Shown here one piece after another: positions 18,988 through 28,902 of a stretch of DNA of 64,000 bases (positions within the stretch are counted from its first letter, which is position 1; each line of letters opens with the position of its first letter). The stretch covers positions 131,306 through 195,305 of the forward strand of contig NZ_LGUR01000253.1 in the NCBI RefSeq assembly GCF_001270495.1, written 5' to 3'. The position numbers and the translations under genes are program-made. The notes below the pieces were generated by a model. The model did no database searches. It was not told the origin of the DNA and was given only the letters and a program-made list of their open reading frames with translations. This DNA comes from Streptomyces viridochromogenes (GTDB lineage Bacteria > Actinomycetota > Actinomycetes > Streptomycetales > Streptomycetaceae).

Positions 18988-20034
18988 ATGGGCATGAAGA
19001 CGACGTCCTCGAAGCGCCGTAAGAGCCTGATCGTCACCGCTGTCGCTGTGGCCGCCGCCGGTGGGGTCGCCGCCGCGGTGATTCCCGCCTTCGCCGCCGG
19101 AGGTGACCGCGCCGACCACGCGGGGCACGCCGGAGGCGGTGCTCAGGGGATCGTGAGCCAGAGTGGGGCCCTGAGCGGGGGCGCCGGGGGTACTGTCCTC
19201 GCCGCCGGTCTTCGCGGCGCGAACGAGGTCCCGGTCGCGGGTGGGCCCGCCGTCGGGGACAAGGACGGCGCCGCCCTGCAGTTCGTGAAGGTCAAGGGCG
19301 ACAAGGTGTCCGTCGCCGTCACCTGGCGCGGCACCGGCGAGCCGACCGCCCTCCACATCCACCAGGGCGCCAAGGGCACCAACGGCGGCATCAAGGTCGA
19401 CTTCGGCGCCCTCCTGGACAGGAGCGAGGGCAGGGGCAAGGGCGAGGCCAAGGACAGGGGGCACCGCCTCACCGGCACCGTCACGGTGAAGGACGCCGCC
19501 CTGCTCAACGCCCTGAAGGCCGAGCCCAGTTCGTTCTACGCCAACCTCCACACCGCCGAGTTCCCGGGCGGCGCCGTCCGAGGTCAGCTTCACAAGGTCA
19601 CCGTCGCCGAGTTCGACTTCCGGGACGCGCTCCACAGCTTCCAGGCGTCCGTCGTCAAGGGCAAGCAGATCTACCAGTGCAAGCCGGCCGAGGGCGGCGG
19701 GTACGCCTTCGCCCAGCGGGACGTCAGTGCCGTACTCGGCGGCCGTATCGCGCACTCCTTCGTCGCGCCCAACTCCGGTACGCCGCAGTGGATCGCGCCG
19801 GACGGCAGTGCGGTCACCGGGGCCGTCATCTCCAGGACCCCGAACGGTGACGGGAACATCCCCGAACTCGACCTGAAGGCCACTCAGTCCGGCAAGCACC
19901 ACGGACTGCTCGCCGACACCGCCGAGATCCTGCGGCTGAACACCGTCGGCGGCGTCGCCCCGGCCGGCTCCTGCACGCCCGGCGCCGTCGTCGGGGTGCC
20001 CTACCAGGCCGACTACGTCTTCATCAACGGCTGA
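18988..20034 (+). CDS. Secreted CHRD-domain protein with DUF3455-like C-terminus
   Basis: A 348-residue exported protein. The signal peptide is MGMKTTSSKRRKSLIVTAVA followed by an Ala/Val core and cleavage after PAFA. Residues about 60-200 form a CHRD domain (LRGANEVP at its start, ALHIHQGAKGTNGG with conserved His, FYANLHTAEFPGGAVRGQL at its end). The C-terminal half begins KGKQIYQCKPAEGGGYAF, resembling DUF3455. CHRD domains occur in chordin and in bacterial surface proteins; biochemical role unknown. I start at ATG 18988 because GGGGAGA precedes it by 8-9 bases; the frame is open to 18928. Confidence 0.9.
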   Translation: MGMKTTSSKRRKSLIVTAVAVAAAGGVAAAVIPAFAAGGDRADHAGHAGGGAQGIVSQSGALSGGAGGTVLAAGLRGANEVPVAGGPAVGDKDGAALQFVKVKGDKVSVAVTWRGTGEPTALHIHQGAKGTNGGIKVDFGALLDRSEGRGKGEAKDRGHRLTGTVTVKDAALLNALKAEPSSFYANLHTAEFPGGAVRGQLHKVTVAEFDFRDALHSFQASVVKGKQIYQCKPAEGGGYAFAQRDVSAVLGGRIAHSFVAPNSGTPQWIAPDGSAVTGAVISRTPNGDGNIPELDLKATQSGKHHGLLADTAEILRLNTVGGVAPAGSCTPGAVVGVPYQADYVFING

Positions 20035-20066
20035 TCCGCCCGCCGGCGCGCAACGCACAGCGGCGT

Positions 20067-20107
20067 CTTCCTCGTCGACCCTTACGGGTTGGGGGAGGCG
20101 CCGCCTC
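20067..20107 (+). terminator. Imperfect hairpin after the CHRD gene
   Basis: CGGCGTCTTCC near 20069 can pair, with one bulge and one wobble, to GGAGGCGCCG near 20094. It is the only stem-like structure between the CHRD gene and the next promoter region. Confidence 0.4.
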
Positions 20108-20326
20108 CGTGTGTCATACCCCAGGTGTACGCCGAGTTGGCTCCGAAGGCTGACGAATCTTGCTGGCGGATTTGGTCAGATGGACAGCACGGAAAACACC
20201 ACTCCTCACTGATTCGGGTGAGAATGGCGGCTCAGGGGTGGACGAGTGCGGGGTCGTAAGACTCGCGGGCGAGGAACGAGAAGAGCAGCAGCAGCAGCCG
20301 CCGCCGACGACGGAGGTAAGGCACAC

Positions 20327-21598
20327 ATGGCACCGTACGAATCCGACGACAGTACGAGCACCGGGGAGGTCGACGACCTGCCCTCGGGGCGGCGCAAGGC
20401 CGCGCGGTACGTCGTCCCGGTCGCGGTGGTGGGAGTCGCCGCGGCGACCATCGGGCTCGTCCCGGCGCTCGCCGACTCCGGCGACCCGGACCTGCCGGAG
20501 ATCACCGCGGCACAACTCATAGAGAAGATCGGCCAGTCGGACGTGCAGCAGCTGTCCGGCACCTTCAAGATCACCACTGATTTGGGGCTGCCCGACCTCG
20601 GCGGGCTGGAGTCCAGCTTCGCCTCCGGCGCGATGGGTTCGGGCTCGGGTTCGGGTGACGGGTCGGCCGCCGATCCGTCGGCCAAGCTCACCGAGCTGGC
20701 GTCCGGCACGCACACGCTGCGCGTCGCCCTCGACGGCGAGAACAGGCAGAAGCTCTCCCTGCTGGAGAACGCGTCCGAGTACAGCCTCATTCACAACGGC
20801 AAGGACATCTGGGGCTACGACAGCAAGTCGAACGAGGTCTTCCACGGCACCGCCGAGGAGGCCAAGGGCGAGCAGAAGAAGGAAGACCTTCCCGCCACGC
20901 CCAAGGACTTCGCCGAGGAGGCGCTGAAGGCGGTCGACGACACCACGTCCGTCACCGTCGACGGCACCGCTCAGGTCGCGGGCCGGGACGCGTACCGGCT
21001 GCTCATCAAGCCGAAGCAGTCCGGGACCACGGTCGGTGCGATCATCGTGGCCGTGGACGCCAAGACCGGCATGCCGCTGAAGTTCACGCTGACCCCGTCG
21101 AGCGGTGGCTCGGCAGTGATCGACGCGGGCTTCACCCAGGTCAGCTTCGCCAAGCCCGCCGCCTCCACCTTCGACTTCACCCCGCCCAAGGGCGCGACCG
21201 TCACGGAGGAGGGCGAGCTGGAGGGGAAGGCCGGGGAGCGCGGTGCCTCGAAGTCCGAGGACGAGCTGCGCAAGGAGTTCGACAAGGAACTCGGCGGCTT
21301 GAAGTCCGAGGGCAAGCACGGCAAGGGCGCCGAGGGCGGTCCCGAGGTCATCGGCGAGGGCTGGAACTCCGTGGCCGTCTTCGACACCGGCGGCGAGGGC
21401 ATCCCCTCCGGCGCCGAGGTCGGCGGCGACATGGGCGGCTTCCTCGACTCCCTGGGCGACAAGGTCACCGGGAAGTTCGGCTCGGGCACGGTCTTCAAGA
21501 CCCGCCTGATCAACGCCCTGATCACGGACGACGGCAAGGTCTATGTGGGCGCGGTCGACAAGGACGCGCTCGTGAAGGCGGCCGACTCCGGGAAGTGA
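20327..21598 (+). CDS. Exported LolA/RseB-like protein
   Basis: A 423-residue protein with a cytoplasmic N-terminal 25 residues, one transmembrane/signal segment (AARYVVPVAVVGVAAATIGL), and a large extracellular part. The pattern ITAAQLIEKIGQSDVQQLSGTF, then ASEYSLIHNGKDIWGYD and GTAQVAGRDAYRLLIKPK is the outer-membrane-lipoprotein-carrier (LolA/DUF2092) fold seen in Gram-positive lipid-binding exported proteins. A charged Glu/Lys/Gly stretch near residues 320-350 is an insert. ATG 20327 follows a good GGAGGT site. It is followed directly by an ABC transporter pair, and a joint role in envelope lipid or drug handling is likely but inferred. Confidence 0.85.
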   Translation: MAPYESDDSTSTGEVDDLPSGRRKAARYVVPVAVVGVAAATIGLVPALADSGDPDLPEITAAQLIEKIGQSDVQQLSGTFKITTDLGLPDLGGLESSFASGAMGSGSGSGDGSAADPSAKLTELASGTHTLRVALDGENRQKLSLLENASEYSLIHNGKDIWGYDSKSNEVFHGTAEEAKGEQKKEDLPATPKDFAEEALKAVDDTTSVTVDGTAQVAGRDAYRLLIKPKQSGTTVGAIIVAVDAKTGMPLKFTLTPSSGGSAVIDAGFTQVSFAKPAASTFDFTPPKGATVTEEGELEGKAGERGASKSEDELRKEFDKELGGLKSEGKHGKGAEGGPEVIGEGWNSVAVFDTGGEGIPSGAEVGGDMGGFLDSLGDKVTGKFGSGTVFKTRLINALITDDGKVYVGAVDKDALVKAADSGK

Positions 21599-21676
21599 AC
21601 CGGCACCGGTAGCCACCGGCCGCCGTGGGGCACCGCGATCGAGGTGCCCCAGGAGCCCGAGGAGCCAGAGGAACGC

Positions 21677-22747
21677 ATGGAGGAACTGCCCGCCGCGGAG
21701 GCCGACGGGGCCGGTCCGGCCGGTCCTGTCGATCAGGCCGGTCTGGCCGGTCCCACAGATCAGGTCGGCCCGGTCGGTCTGGCCGATCGGACCGGTCAGG
21801 CCGGCGACCTCGCCGACACGGTGATCGCCACCCGTGCGCTCACCAAGCGCTACCGCGGCGGGCAGCTCGCCGTGGACGGTCTCGATCTGACCGTCCCGGC
21901 GGGCAGCGTCTTCGGTTTCCTCGGCCCGAACGGCTCCGGCAAGACCACCACCATCCGCATGTTGATGGGCCTCATCGAGCCCACCGCCGGCACCGCGCGC
22001 GTGCTCGGGCAGCCCATGCCCCGGGCCGCGCGCGCCGTACTGCCGCATGTCGGCGCGCTCATCGAGGGACCCGCCCTGTACGGCTTCCTCTCCGGCCGGG
22101 ACAACCTCATCCGGTACGACGCCGCCGACCCGACCGCCGATCCGCGCACCCGGCGCACCCGCGTGGCGACCGCGCTGGACCGGGTGGGTCTGACGGCCGC
22201 CGGCGGCAAGAAGGCCAAGGCGTACTCGCTCGGCATGAAGCAGCGGCTGGGGCTCGCGGCCGCGCTGCTCCAGCCGCGCCGGCTCCTCGTCCTCGACGAG
22301 CCGACCAACGGTCTCGACCCGCAGGGCATGCGCGAGATCCGTGCCCTGATAAGGGAGTTGGCGTCCGACGGCACGACGGTCTTCCTCTCCTCCCACCTCC
22401 TCGACGAGATCGAACAGGTCTGTACGCACGCGGCCGTGATGGCGCAGGGCCGGCTCATCACCCAGGGCGCGGTGGCGGACCTGGCGGCGGGGACCCGCGG
22501 TCGGCTCGTCGTGACCACGCCCGACACCGGGGACGCGGCCCGGGTGCTGAAGGAGCAGGGCGCCGGTGACGTCGTCATCACCGACGATCGGGTGACCGCC
22601 GAGCAGCCGCCGGACCGTGATCTCGCCGACGTCAACGCGGCGTTGGTGACCGCCGGGGTGCGGGTGCGTGGCTTCGGTGTCGAACGGGCCTCCTTGGAGG
22701 ACGCGTTCGTGGCACTCACGGGGGAGGGGTTCGATGTCGCAGGCTGA
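21677..22747 (+). CDS. ABC transporter ATP-binding protein
   Basis: ATP-binding subunit of an ABC-2 type exporter. Walker A is GPNGSGKTTTIRMLMGL, the signature is YSLGMKQRLGLAAALL, Walker B is RRLLVLDEPTNGLDP, and the switch His is in FLSSHLLDEIE. A C-terminal domain of about 80 residues follows, as in DrrA/NatA-like proteins. An unusual N-terminal leader of about 45 residues of Gly/Ala/Pro/Asp repeats precedes the ATPase core. ATG 21677 is preferred (GAGG upstream); GTG 21644 in the same frame is an alternative. It overlaps the permease gene by 14 bases. Confidence 0.95.
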   Translation: MEELPAAEADGAGPAGPVDQAGLAGPTDQVGPVGLADRTGQAGDLADTVIATRALTKRYRGGQLAVDGLDLTVPAGSVFGFLGPNGSGKTTTIRMLMGLIEPTAGTARVLGQPMPRAARAVLPHVGALIEGPALYGFLSGRDNLIRYDAADPTADPRTRRTRVATALDRVGLTAAGGKKAKAYSLGMKQRLGLAAALLQPRRLLVLDEPTNGLDPQGMREIRALIRELASDGTTVFLSSHLLDEIEQVCTHAAVMAQGRLITQGAVADLAAGTRGRLVVTTPDTGDAARVLKEQGAGDVVITDDRVTAEQPPDRDLADVNAALVTAGVRVRGFGVERASLEDAFVALTGEGFDVAG

Positions 22748-23672
22748 AGCAGTCGAGCAGGGCGGCGCGATCGAAGGGGCTGGGAAGGCCGGGAAGGTCA
22801 GGGAGGCAAGGGAAGCCAGGAAGGTCAGCCCCTTGTGGACCTTCGGCCTCCTTCGCAGCGAACTGCTCACCACCTTCCGGCGCTGGCGCACCCTCGCGCT
22901 GCTCGCCGTCCTGGCCGCCGTGCCGATCCTGGTCGGGATCGCGGTGAAGATCGAGACCGGTGACGGCGGGTCGACGGGCGGCGGTGGCCCGCAGGGCGGC
23001 GGCCCGGCGTTCATCTCGCAGATCACCAACAACGGACTGTTCCTGGTGTTCACCGCGCTGGCCGCGACGCTCCCGTTCTTCCTGCCCATGGCGATCGGCG
23101 TCATCGCGGGCGACGCGATCGCGGGCGAGGCGAACGCCGGCACCCTGCGCTATCTCCTGGTCGCCCCCGCCGGCCGTACCCGTCTGCTCCTCACCAAGTA
23201 CGCGACCACGATGGCCTTCTGCCTGGTGGCCACCCTCGTGGTCGCGGTCTCGGCCCTCACGGTCGGCGCGCTGCTCTTCCCGCTCGGCGACCTGACGACG
23301 ATCTCCGGCACGCGGATCAGCTTCGCGGAGGGGCTGGGCAGAGCCCTGCTGATCGCCCTGGTCGTCGCCGCGTCACTCATAGGGGTGGCAGCCCTCGGCC
23401 TGTTCGTCTCGACGTTGACCAACAGCGGCATCGCGGCGATGGCGACGACCGTCGGTCTGCTGATCACGATCCAGATCCTCGACCAGATCCCCCAGCTCCA
23501 CGCGATCCAGCCGTACTTCTTCTCGCACTACTGGCTGTCCTTCGCCGATCTGATGCGCGAACCCGTCTACTGGGACGACCTCGTCAAGAACCTGGGGATC
23601 CAGGCCCTCTACGCCGCTGTGTTCGGTTCGGCGGCGTGGGCGAGGTTCACGGCGAAGGACGTCACGGCCTAG
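22734..23672 (+). CDS. ABC-2 type transporter permease
   Basis: A 312-residue membrane subunit pairing with the ATPase whose gene it overlaps. After a charged N-terminal 30 residues there are six hydrophobic segments, with the ABC-2 pattern IAGDAIAGEANAGTLRYLL before the second helix. A Gly-rich loop (STGGGGPQGGGP) sits in the first extracellular region. The start is ATG 22734 behind GGGGGAGGGG. Substrate unknown; the preceding LolA-like exported protein may be its partner. Confidence 0.93.
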   Translation: MSQAEAVEQGGAIEGAGKAGKVREAREARKVSPLWTFGLLRSELLTTFRRWRTLALLAVLAAVPILVGIAVKIETGDGGSTGGGGPQGGGPAFISQITNNGLFLVFTALAATLPFFLPMAIGVIAGDAIAGEANAGTLRYLLVAPAGRTRLLLTKYATTMAFCLVATLVVAVSALTVGALLFPLGDLTTISGTRISFAEGLGRALLIALVVAASLIGVAALGLFVSTLTNSGIAAMATTVGLLITIQILDQIPQLHAIQPYFFSHYWLSFADLMREPVYWDDLVKNLGIQALYAAVFGSAAWARFTAKDVTA

Positions 23673-23696
23673 CTGTGCTGTCCGGACAGCACAGCT
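23671..23696 (+). terminator. 26-bp perfect palindrome at the end of the ABC operon
   Basis: AGCTGTGCTGTCC followed at once by its complement, with no loop, beginning inside the permease stop codon. The convergent oxidoreductase gene ends at 23735, so it can serve both directions as terminator. Confidence 0.7.
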
Positions 23697-23734
23697 GGCT
23701 CTCCGGGCGTTGCCGCCCGCTCTTCGGAACGGCT

Positions 23735-24319
23735 TCAGTCGGTCTCGTACGGGAAGCGCGCGAGCGGGGCCTCCTCTGCGAAGAACGTCTTCGCGCGGGT
23801 CAGGGCCTCGGCGTCGTTCAGTACGTCACCCGGCTTGCTGCCATTGCCGAGCAGCACTCCACCGAAGCGCATCCCCATGTACGCGGCGGAGTTGCTGAGC
23901 GTCCCGACCAGCGGGTCGGCGACCTCCTGCTCCTCGTGGGCGAGCACGGTGACGCCCCACAGGGTGCGCCCGGCCATGGTCGCCTTGAAGTCGACTCCGG
24001 GGGTGCGCAGCCAGCCCGACCAGTAGTCGAGGTAGCGCTTGACGTGGGCGGACACCGAGTACCAGTACAGCGGCGAGGCGATCACGACGTCAGTCGCCGC
24101 GAGCGTCGCGTCGAACAGCAGCGCCACGTTCCCCTGCGTCGGGCGCACATGGTCGCTGTCGTGCCGCAGGTCCTCGAAGTCGGGCAGCGGGTGCGCGGCG
24201 AGGTCGATCCACTGCTGCTCGACACCCTCGGGCAGCTGCTCGGCGGCCCTGCGGGCCAGCAGCTCGGTATTTCCGTCGGAGCGGCTGCTGCCGAGGACGA
24301 ACAGGAAGCGGCGGGTCAT
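23735..24319 (-). CDS. NAD(P)H-dependent FMN reductase-like flavodoxin-fold protein
   Basis: A 194-residue flavodoxin-fold protein. The phosphate loop for FMN is LGSSRSDGNTELLAR near the N-terminus, and SPLYWYSVSAHVKRYLDYWS is the conserved mid-protein segment of the NADPH-dependent FMN reductase family. Such enzymes reduce flavins, quinones or azo compounds. The start is ATG 24319 (MTRRFLFVLG); upstream in-frame starts would add residues encoded by the end of the amidase region. It lies 71 bases after the amidase on the same strand. Confidence 0.9.
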   Translation of the reverse strand: MTRRFLFVLGSSRSDGNTELLARRAAEQLPEGVEQQWIDLAAHPLPDFEDLRHDSDHVRPTQGNVALLFDATLAATDVVIASPLYWYSVSAHVKRYLDYWSGWLRTPGVDFKATMAGRTLWGVTVLAHEEQEVADPLVGTLSNSAAYMGMRFGGVLLGNGSKPGDVLNDAEALTRAKTFFAEEAPLARFPYETD

Positions 24320-24385
24320 GGGTCCCCCAAACGGTCGGCCCGGCGGCACCGGGCCATATGGTCGGCGTGCGACAACTAATCGCAT

Positions 24386-24402
24386 GTGCATTATATGCGC
24401 AC
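24386..24402 (-). promoter_or_regulatory. Imperfect inverted repeat upstream of the flavin reductase gene
   Basis: TGTGCAT-TAT-ATGCGCA, one mismatch in seven-base arms, in an AT-rich patch that contrasts with its surroundings. It overlaps the last codons of the amidase gene. It could be an operator/promoter for the reductase gene. Confidence 0.35.
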
Positions 24403-25851
24403 GCATGTAGATGTCCAGGGTCCGATATGCCCCTCCGCCACCCCGGCCACTGCGAGCAGCAGCGCCTCCTCACCGTGCGCCGCCACCAACTGGAGCCCGA
24501 CGGGACAGCCGTCCGGCCCGAACCCCGCCGGGATGCTCATCGCCGGATGCCCGCTCAGGTTGAACGCCCAGGTGAGCGCCGTGGAGTAGCGCTCGCCGGG
24601 GCCGTCGTGGCCGTGCGGCGAAGTAGGTGCGGTCGGCGTCAGCAGCAGCCGAGCCTCGCTGAACAGGGCGGCCAGGCGGCTGTCGTTCGCGGCCCGGATC
24701 CGGTGGGCGTCGAGGGCGGATGCGGATGCGGCGGAAGATGCGGGGTCGGAGTCCGGGGCCCGCAGCGCGAGCCATGCCGGGGCCGGGTCGTCGAGGCGCA
24801 GCGGATCCAGCGGCCGTACGAGCCGTATCGCGCCCGCCTCCGCGAGTCGTACGGCCGCGGCGTGGGCGACGGCTACGACGTCCGGGTCGGGGGAGTCGAA
24901 GCCGAGGTCCGGGGACCATACGGCGGCGGGGGCGTCGGACCGGCCGACCGGGCCTTGGCCCCGGCTGACTGATCCTTGGCCCCGGCTGGCCTGCGCGTGG
25001 CCCCGGTCGACCAGCCCGGCGCCCGAACCGGAACCGGATCGTCCGTCGCCACCCAGCGCCCCGTCCCTCGACACCGCCTTCTCCCACACGGCCTCTCCCG
25101 ACACCACCTCCCAGTACGCCACCACATCCCCCACGCACCGCGCGAGCACCCCCGGCGCCATCAGCCCCGTGCGGTCGGCGGCCGGCAACCGTCCGTTGCC
25201 GGCCTTCAATCCGACGACCCCGCACCACGCCGCCGGAATCCGCACCGACCCGGCCCCGTCGCTCCCGGTCGCGAGCGGTACCAGCCCCGCGGCCACCGCC
25301 GCCGCGGACCCGGCCGAGGAGCCGCCGGGCGTCCGGTCGTGCCGCCAGGGGTTGACCGTACGGCCGTGGCGGCCAAGTCCCCAGGTCTGCCAGGGAGTTC
25401 CCGGCCCCGGAACGGATGTCGCGCCGACCGCCACGCACCCCGCCGCGAGCAGCGGCCCCGCTGTCCGCAGCCCGTGCCGTCCCTTGACCCCGATCGGCAC
25501 GCCGGCCAACGGGAGCCGCTCACCCGCGTCGACCCGCGCGTCCACCTCCCCGGCCCGCCGAAGCGCCTCCTCGCCCCACACCTCGATGAAGGCGGACAGG
25601 ACGGGGTCAGCCCGCTCGATCCGTTCGAGCGCCGCAGCGACGACATCGACGGCACGCAGGGTCCGTGACCGTACGGCGGAGGCGATCTCGGTGGCCGAGG
25701 GACTGGAGGGACCCGGGGAGCCCGGGGAGCCCGGGGAGTCCGCCTGGCGGCTCGCCGAGCTCAGCGGGAGCGCCCCGTCAGCCGAGCCAGCGCCCCGGCC
25801 TCCCGTGGCGGCTGCCCGCCCAGCTCGCCGAGGCGCCAGGCGGGCACCCAT
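24391..25851 (-). CDS. Amidase signature family protein
   Basis: Amidase with the Ser-Ser-Lys catalytic arrangement: the Lys in GVPIGVKGRHG, the Gly/Ser signature GGSSAGSAAAVAAG, and the nucleophile in GSDGAGSVRIPAAWCG. Family members hydrolyse amides, including the Gln-tRNA amidotransferase subunit A; the large Ser/Gly/Asp-rich insert around residues 275-310 and loss of the usual VKD form argue against GatA. No better start than ATG 25851 is visible, which makes the first 30 residues overlap the end of the upstream gene by 91 bases. The N-terminal 50 residues are Pro/Ser-rich and unconserved. Confidence 0.85.
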   Translation of the reverse strand: MGARLAPRRAGRAAATGGRGAGSADGALPLSSASRQADSPGSPGSPGPSSPSATEIASAVRSRTLRAVDVVAAALERIERADPVLSAFIEVWGEEALRRAGEVDARVDAGERLPLAGVPIGVKGRHGLRTAGPLLAAGCVAVGATSVPGPGTPWQTWGLGRHGRTVNPWRHDRTPGGSSAGSAAAVAAGLVPLATGSDGAGSVRIPAAWCGVVGLKAGNGRLPAADRTGLMAPGVLARCVGDVVAYWEVVSGEAVWEKAVSRDGALGGDGRSGSGSGAGLVDRGHAQASRGQGSVSRGQGPVGRSDAPAAVWSPDLGFDSPDPDVVAVAHAAAVRLAEAGAIRLVRPLDPLRLDDPAPAWLALRAPDSDPASSAASASALDAHRIRAANDSRLAALFSEARLLLTPTAPTSPHGHDGPGERYSTALTWAFNLSGHPAMSIPAGFGPDGCPVGLQLVAAHGEEALLLAVAGVAEGHIGPWTSTCVRI

Positions 25852-26282
25852 GGCACCCGGTACACGTCGATGACCGACTCGATCACCTTGACGCGCTCGG
25901 CGAGGGGCCGCGGAAGCCGCCCCGGCGCGTCCGCGACCAGGACGACGGCATCGAGATCGAGCCCGTGCGGAGCCTCCCCGCGCCGAAAGACCTCAACGGC
26001 GCCCAGGGCGGCGGCCAGCCCGGCCGCATGCGTGCGGGCCACGAGCAGCACCGACCCCGGATCGGAGGGGCCCGGCCAGGCGCGACCGCAGTCGTGGCCG
26101 CCGTAGACCGCGGCCAGCGTGGAGACACCCGCTCCGCCGTGCACGCCGACCCAGGAGAAGCGCCGGGGTGTGGCGGCGGCAGGGGAGAGCGATGGTTCCT
26201 CGGGCAGGGGGACCGGCCCGCGGACCCAGATCTCCGGCCCCGGCCCGGGCCCTCCCTGCTGCACGTGCATGTCAGTCCGCAT
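25761..26282 (-). CDS. DUF6668-like protein with a degenerate P-loop
   Basis: A 173-residue protein I associate with a Streptomyces-wide uncharacterised family. Residues about 42-60 read FSWVGVHGGAGVSTLAAVYG, a MinD/ParA-like Walker A without the Lys of the classical motif. LDAVVLVADAPGRLP has a Walker B-like look. A DRVKVIESV/VPWVPAWR segment follows. It may bind nucleotide or be a relic of a septum-site ATPase. The gene is divergent from the TPR gene 270 bases away; the two probably form one conserved module. Confidence 0.7.
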   Translation of the reverse strand: MRTDMHVQQGGPGPGPEIWVRGPVPLPEEPSLSPAAATPRRFSWVGVHGGAGVSTLAAVYGGHDCGRAWPGPSDPGSVLLVARTHAAGLAAALGAVEVFRRGEAPHGLDLDAVVLVADAPGRLPRPLAERVKVIESVIDVYRVPWVPAWRLGELGGQPPREAGALARLTGRSR

Positions 26283-26421
26283 GCCCGCACTCCTCCCTTG
26301 TCACGCCCCCGATCTTCGCGCCAGGCATGAGAACGCTGTGACGTGGCACAAGCTCCTGGAACGAGTCTGTGACGTCCCGGTGACGCCCGCGCCGCGCGCG
26401 GCCGGAGAGACTCGACAGTAC

Positions 26422-26544
26422 GTGTACGACGTGTCCGATCTGTACTACCGGATGTTGACGCCGGGGAAGCGGAACGCGACGCCGGGAGGGGGCACCATGG
26501 GACCCGAACGCGTCGTCCGTGAACTCCCCGACGCATGCGAGTGA
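26422..26544 (+). CDS. Possible 40-residue protein upstream of the TPR gene
   Basis: Short frame starting GTG 26422 (VYDVSDLYYRMLTPGKR) and ending at 26544, eight bases before the TPR gene start. Codon third positions are mostly G or C, like real genes here. The initiation region has only a distant GGAGAG. No family recognised. Possibly a leader or partner protein of the TPR gene. Confidence 0.4.
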   Translation: MYDVSDLYYRMLTPGKRNATPGGGTMGPERVVRELPDACE

Positions 26545-26552
26545 GGGAAGCG

Positions 26553-27872
26553 ATGTCTCTACTGAGCCGCGCGAAGAAGCGGGAACAGAAACGCGCCGCG
26601 GCAGCTGCGGCCCCCGCGGCGGCGCCGATCGACGTGCGCGTCCCTGCCGTCGGTCCGGGCGCGGGCGGCGCGTCGATCGGTGGCGTGCCCGTCACCGCCG
26701 CTCCCGGCGAGGAGATCCAGCACGCCGTCCTGACCCATCTCCAGCGCATCGCCGTCGCCGCCGGCCACGCCGTGCACGCCACGATCCACGACGAGCGCAT
26801 CGGCTACGTCGTCCCGCTGCGGGTGGCGGAGGACGGTTCCAGTCAGCTCACCGCCGAGCCGGTACGGACGACTCCGCCCGGGGAGACGCCGGCGCCGGGT
26901 GTGCCGGGAGCCTCGGGAGACGCCGTACGGCCACCGGCGGACCCGCCCGCGCCGCCCGCACCGCCCGCGCCTCTCCCGCCGGACCCGGCGCCCTATCGGG
27001 ACACGCCCACCCACGCCCTACGGCCGCTGCAGGGCCCGGCAACGCAGGACGCCTCGTCCACCTTCCAGCTGCGCGCGGTGTCCGAGCCGGTGCAGGACGC
27101 CGTGCCCGGCACGGTCGCGCCGCCGCTGGGGGAGTTCGGCCCGCCGCCGCTCATGGACGCGAGGCCGGAGCCGGCGGACGTACCGCAAAGCGCGGTGCCG
27201 CAGACGGCCGTACCGCAAGCCGACGTACCGCAGACGGCCGTACCGCAATCCGACCCGGTGGCCCCGGGCCCCCTCCTCGTCCCCCCCTCCGCCCGCGACC
27301 GCGAACTCGACCCGGACCCCAAACCCACCCCACCCCGGGGCTTCGACGCCGTGGCCGAAGCCGTCCTCGGGGATGCGCCGCCGGCCACGACGGCTGACGC
27401 CTCGCCCTTCGCCGAGCAGATGGCGCAGGTCAACGAGGCCGTGAAGGAGGGGCGGACGGCGGAGGCGACGGAACTCGCGGAGCGGACCGTGGCGCAGGCG
27501 TCGGCGGTGCTGGGACTGGAGCACCCCGAGGTACTCCGTATGCGTGAACTCGCCGCGTACATCGCCTACCTGGCCGGTGAAGCGGAGCGTGCCTTCGGTC
27601 TCTCCCTCGACGTGGCCCGGACCCACCACCGCACCCGGGACTCGGAGGCGGCGTACGGCAGCCTCCATGGCGCGGCCACGGCGTGGCGGGCGGTACGGGA
27701 TCCGGCCCTGGGGCTGGCGCTGGGCCGGGATCTGCTCGGCCTGTGGACCGAGCTCATGGCGGAGGAGGGCGGTCCGGCCGCAGAGGACGTCGAGGAGCTG
27801 GAGTCGGCCCGAGCCCGCATGGACCGACTCGCCGCCCGCGCCGCCAAGTCGGCCGAACCGCCCACTGGTTGA
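26553..27872 (+). CDS. TPR protein with Pro-rich N-terminal half
   Basis: A 439-residue cytoplasmic protein. The first 60 residues are basic then Ala/Pro-rich (LLSRAKKREQKRAAA). Residues about 45-110 form a small folded region (EEIQHAVLTHLQRIAVAAGH). Residues 110-275 are a long Pro/Thr/Gln linker with the repeated string TAVPQ. The C-terminal 160 residues are helical TPR-like (EGRTAEATELAERTVAQASA, GEAERAFGLSLDVA). ATG 26553 follows GAGGGAAG. Function unknown; divergent from the P-loop protein gene, which suggests a protein-protein scaffold for it. Confidence 0.75.
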   Translation: MSLLSRAKKREQKRAAAAAAPAAAPIDVRVPAVGPGAGGASIGGVPVTAAPGEEIQHAVLTHLQRIAVAAGHAVHATIHDERIGYVVPLRVAEDGSSQLTAEPVRTTPPGETPAPGVPGASGDAVRPPADPPAPPAPPAPLPPDPAPYRDTPTHALRPLQGPATQDASSTFQLRAVSEPVQDAVPGTVAPPLGEFGPPPLMDARPEPADVPQSAVPQTAVPQADVPQTAVPQSDPVAPGPLLVPPSARDRELDPDPKPTPPRGFDAVAEAVLGDAPPATTADASPFAEQMAQVNEAVKEGRTAEATELAERTVAQASAVLGLEHPEVLRMRELAAYIAYLAGEAERAFGLSLDVARTHHRTRDSEAAYGSLHGAATAWRAVRDPALGLALGRDLLGLWTELMAEEGGPAAEDVEELESARARMDRLAARAAKSAEPPTG

Positions 27873-27912
27873 ACGTCGGTGTGGTGGATCCGGAGTCCTT
27901 TGACCCGGAGCC

Positions 27913-28902
<990 letters not shown>

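Noticed and set aside
20114..23143. A 1009-residue open frame on the minus strand
   Set aside because: It is antisense to three well-supported genes (LolA-like protein and ABC pair). Its sequence is low-complexity Gly/Arg/His, typical of antisense frames in GC-rich DNA.
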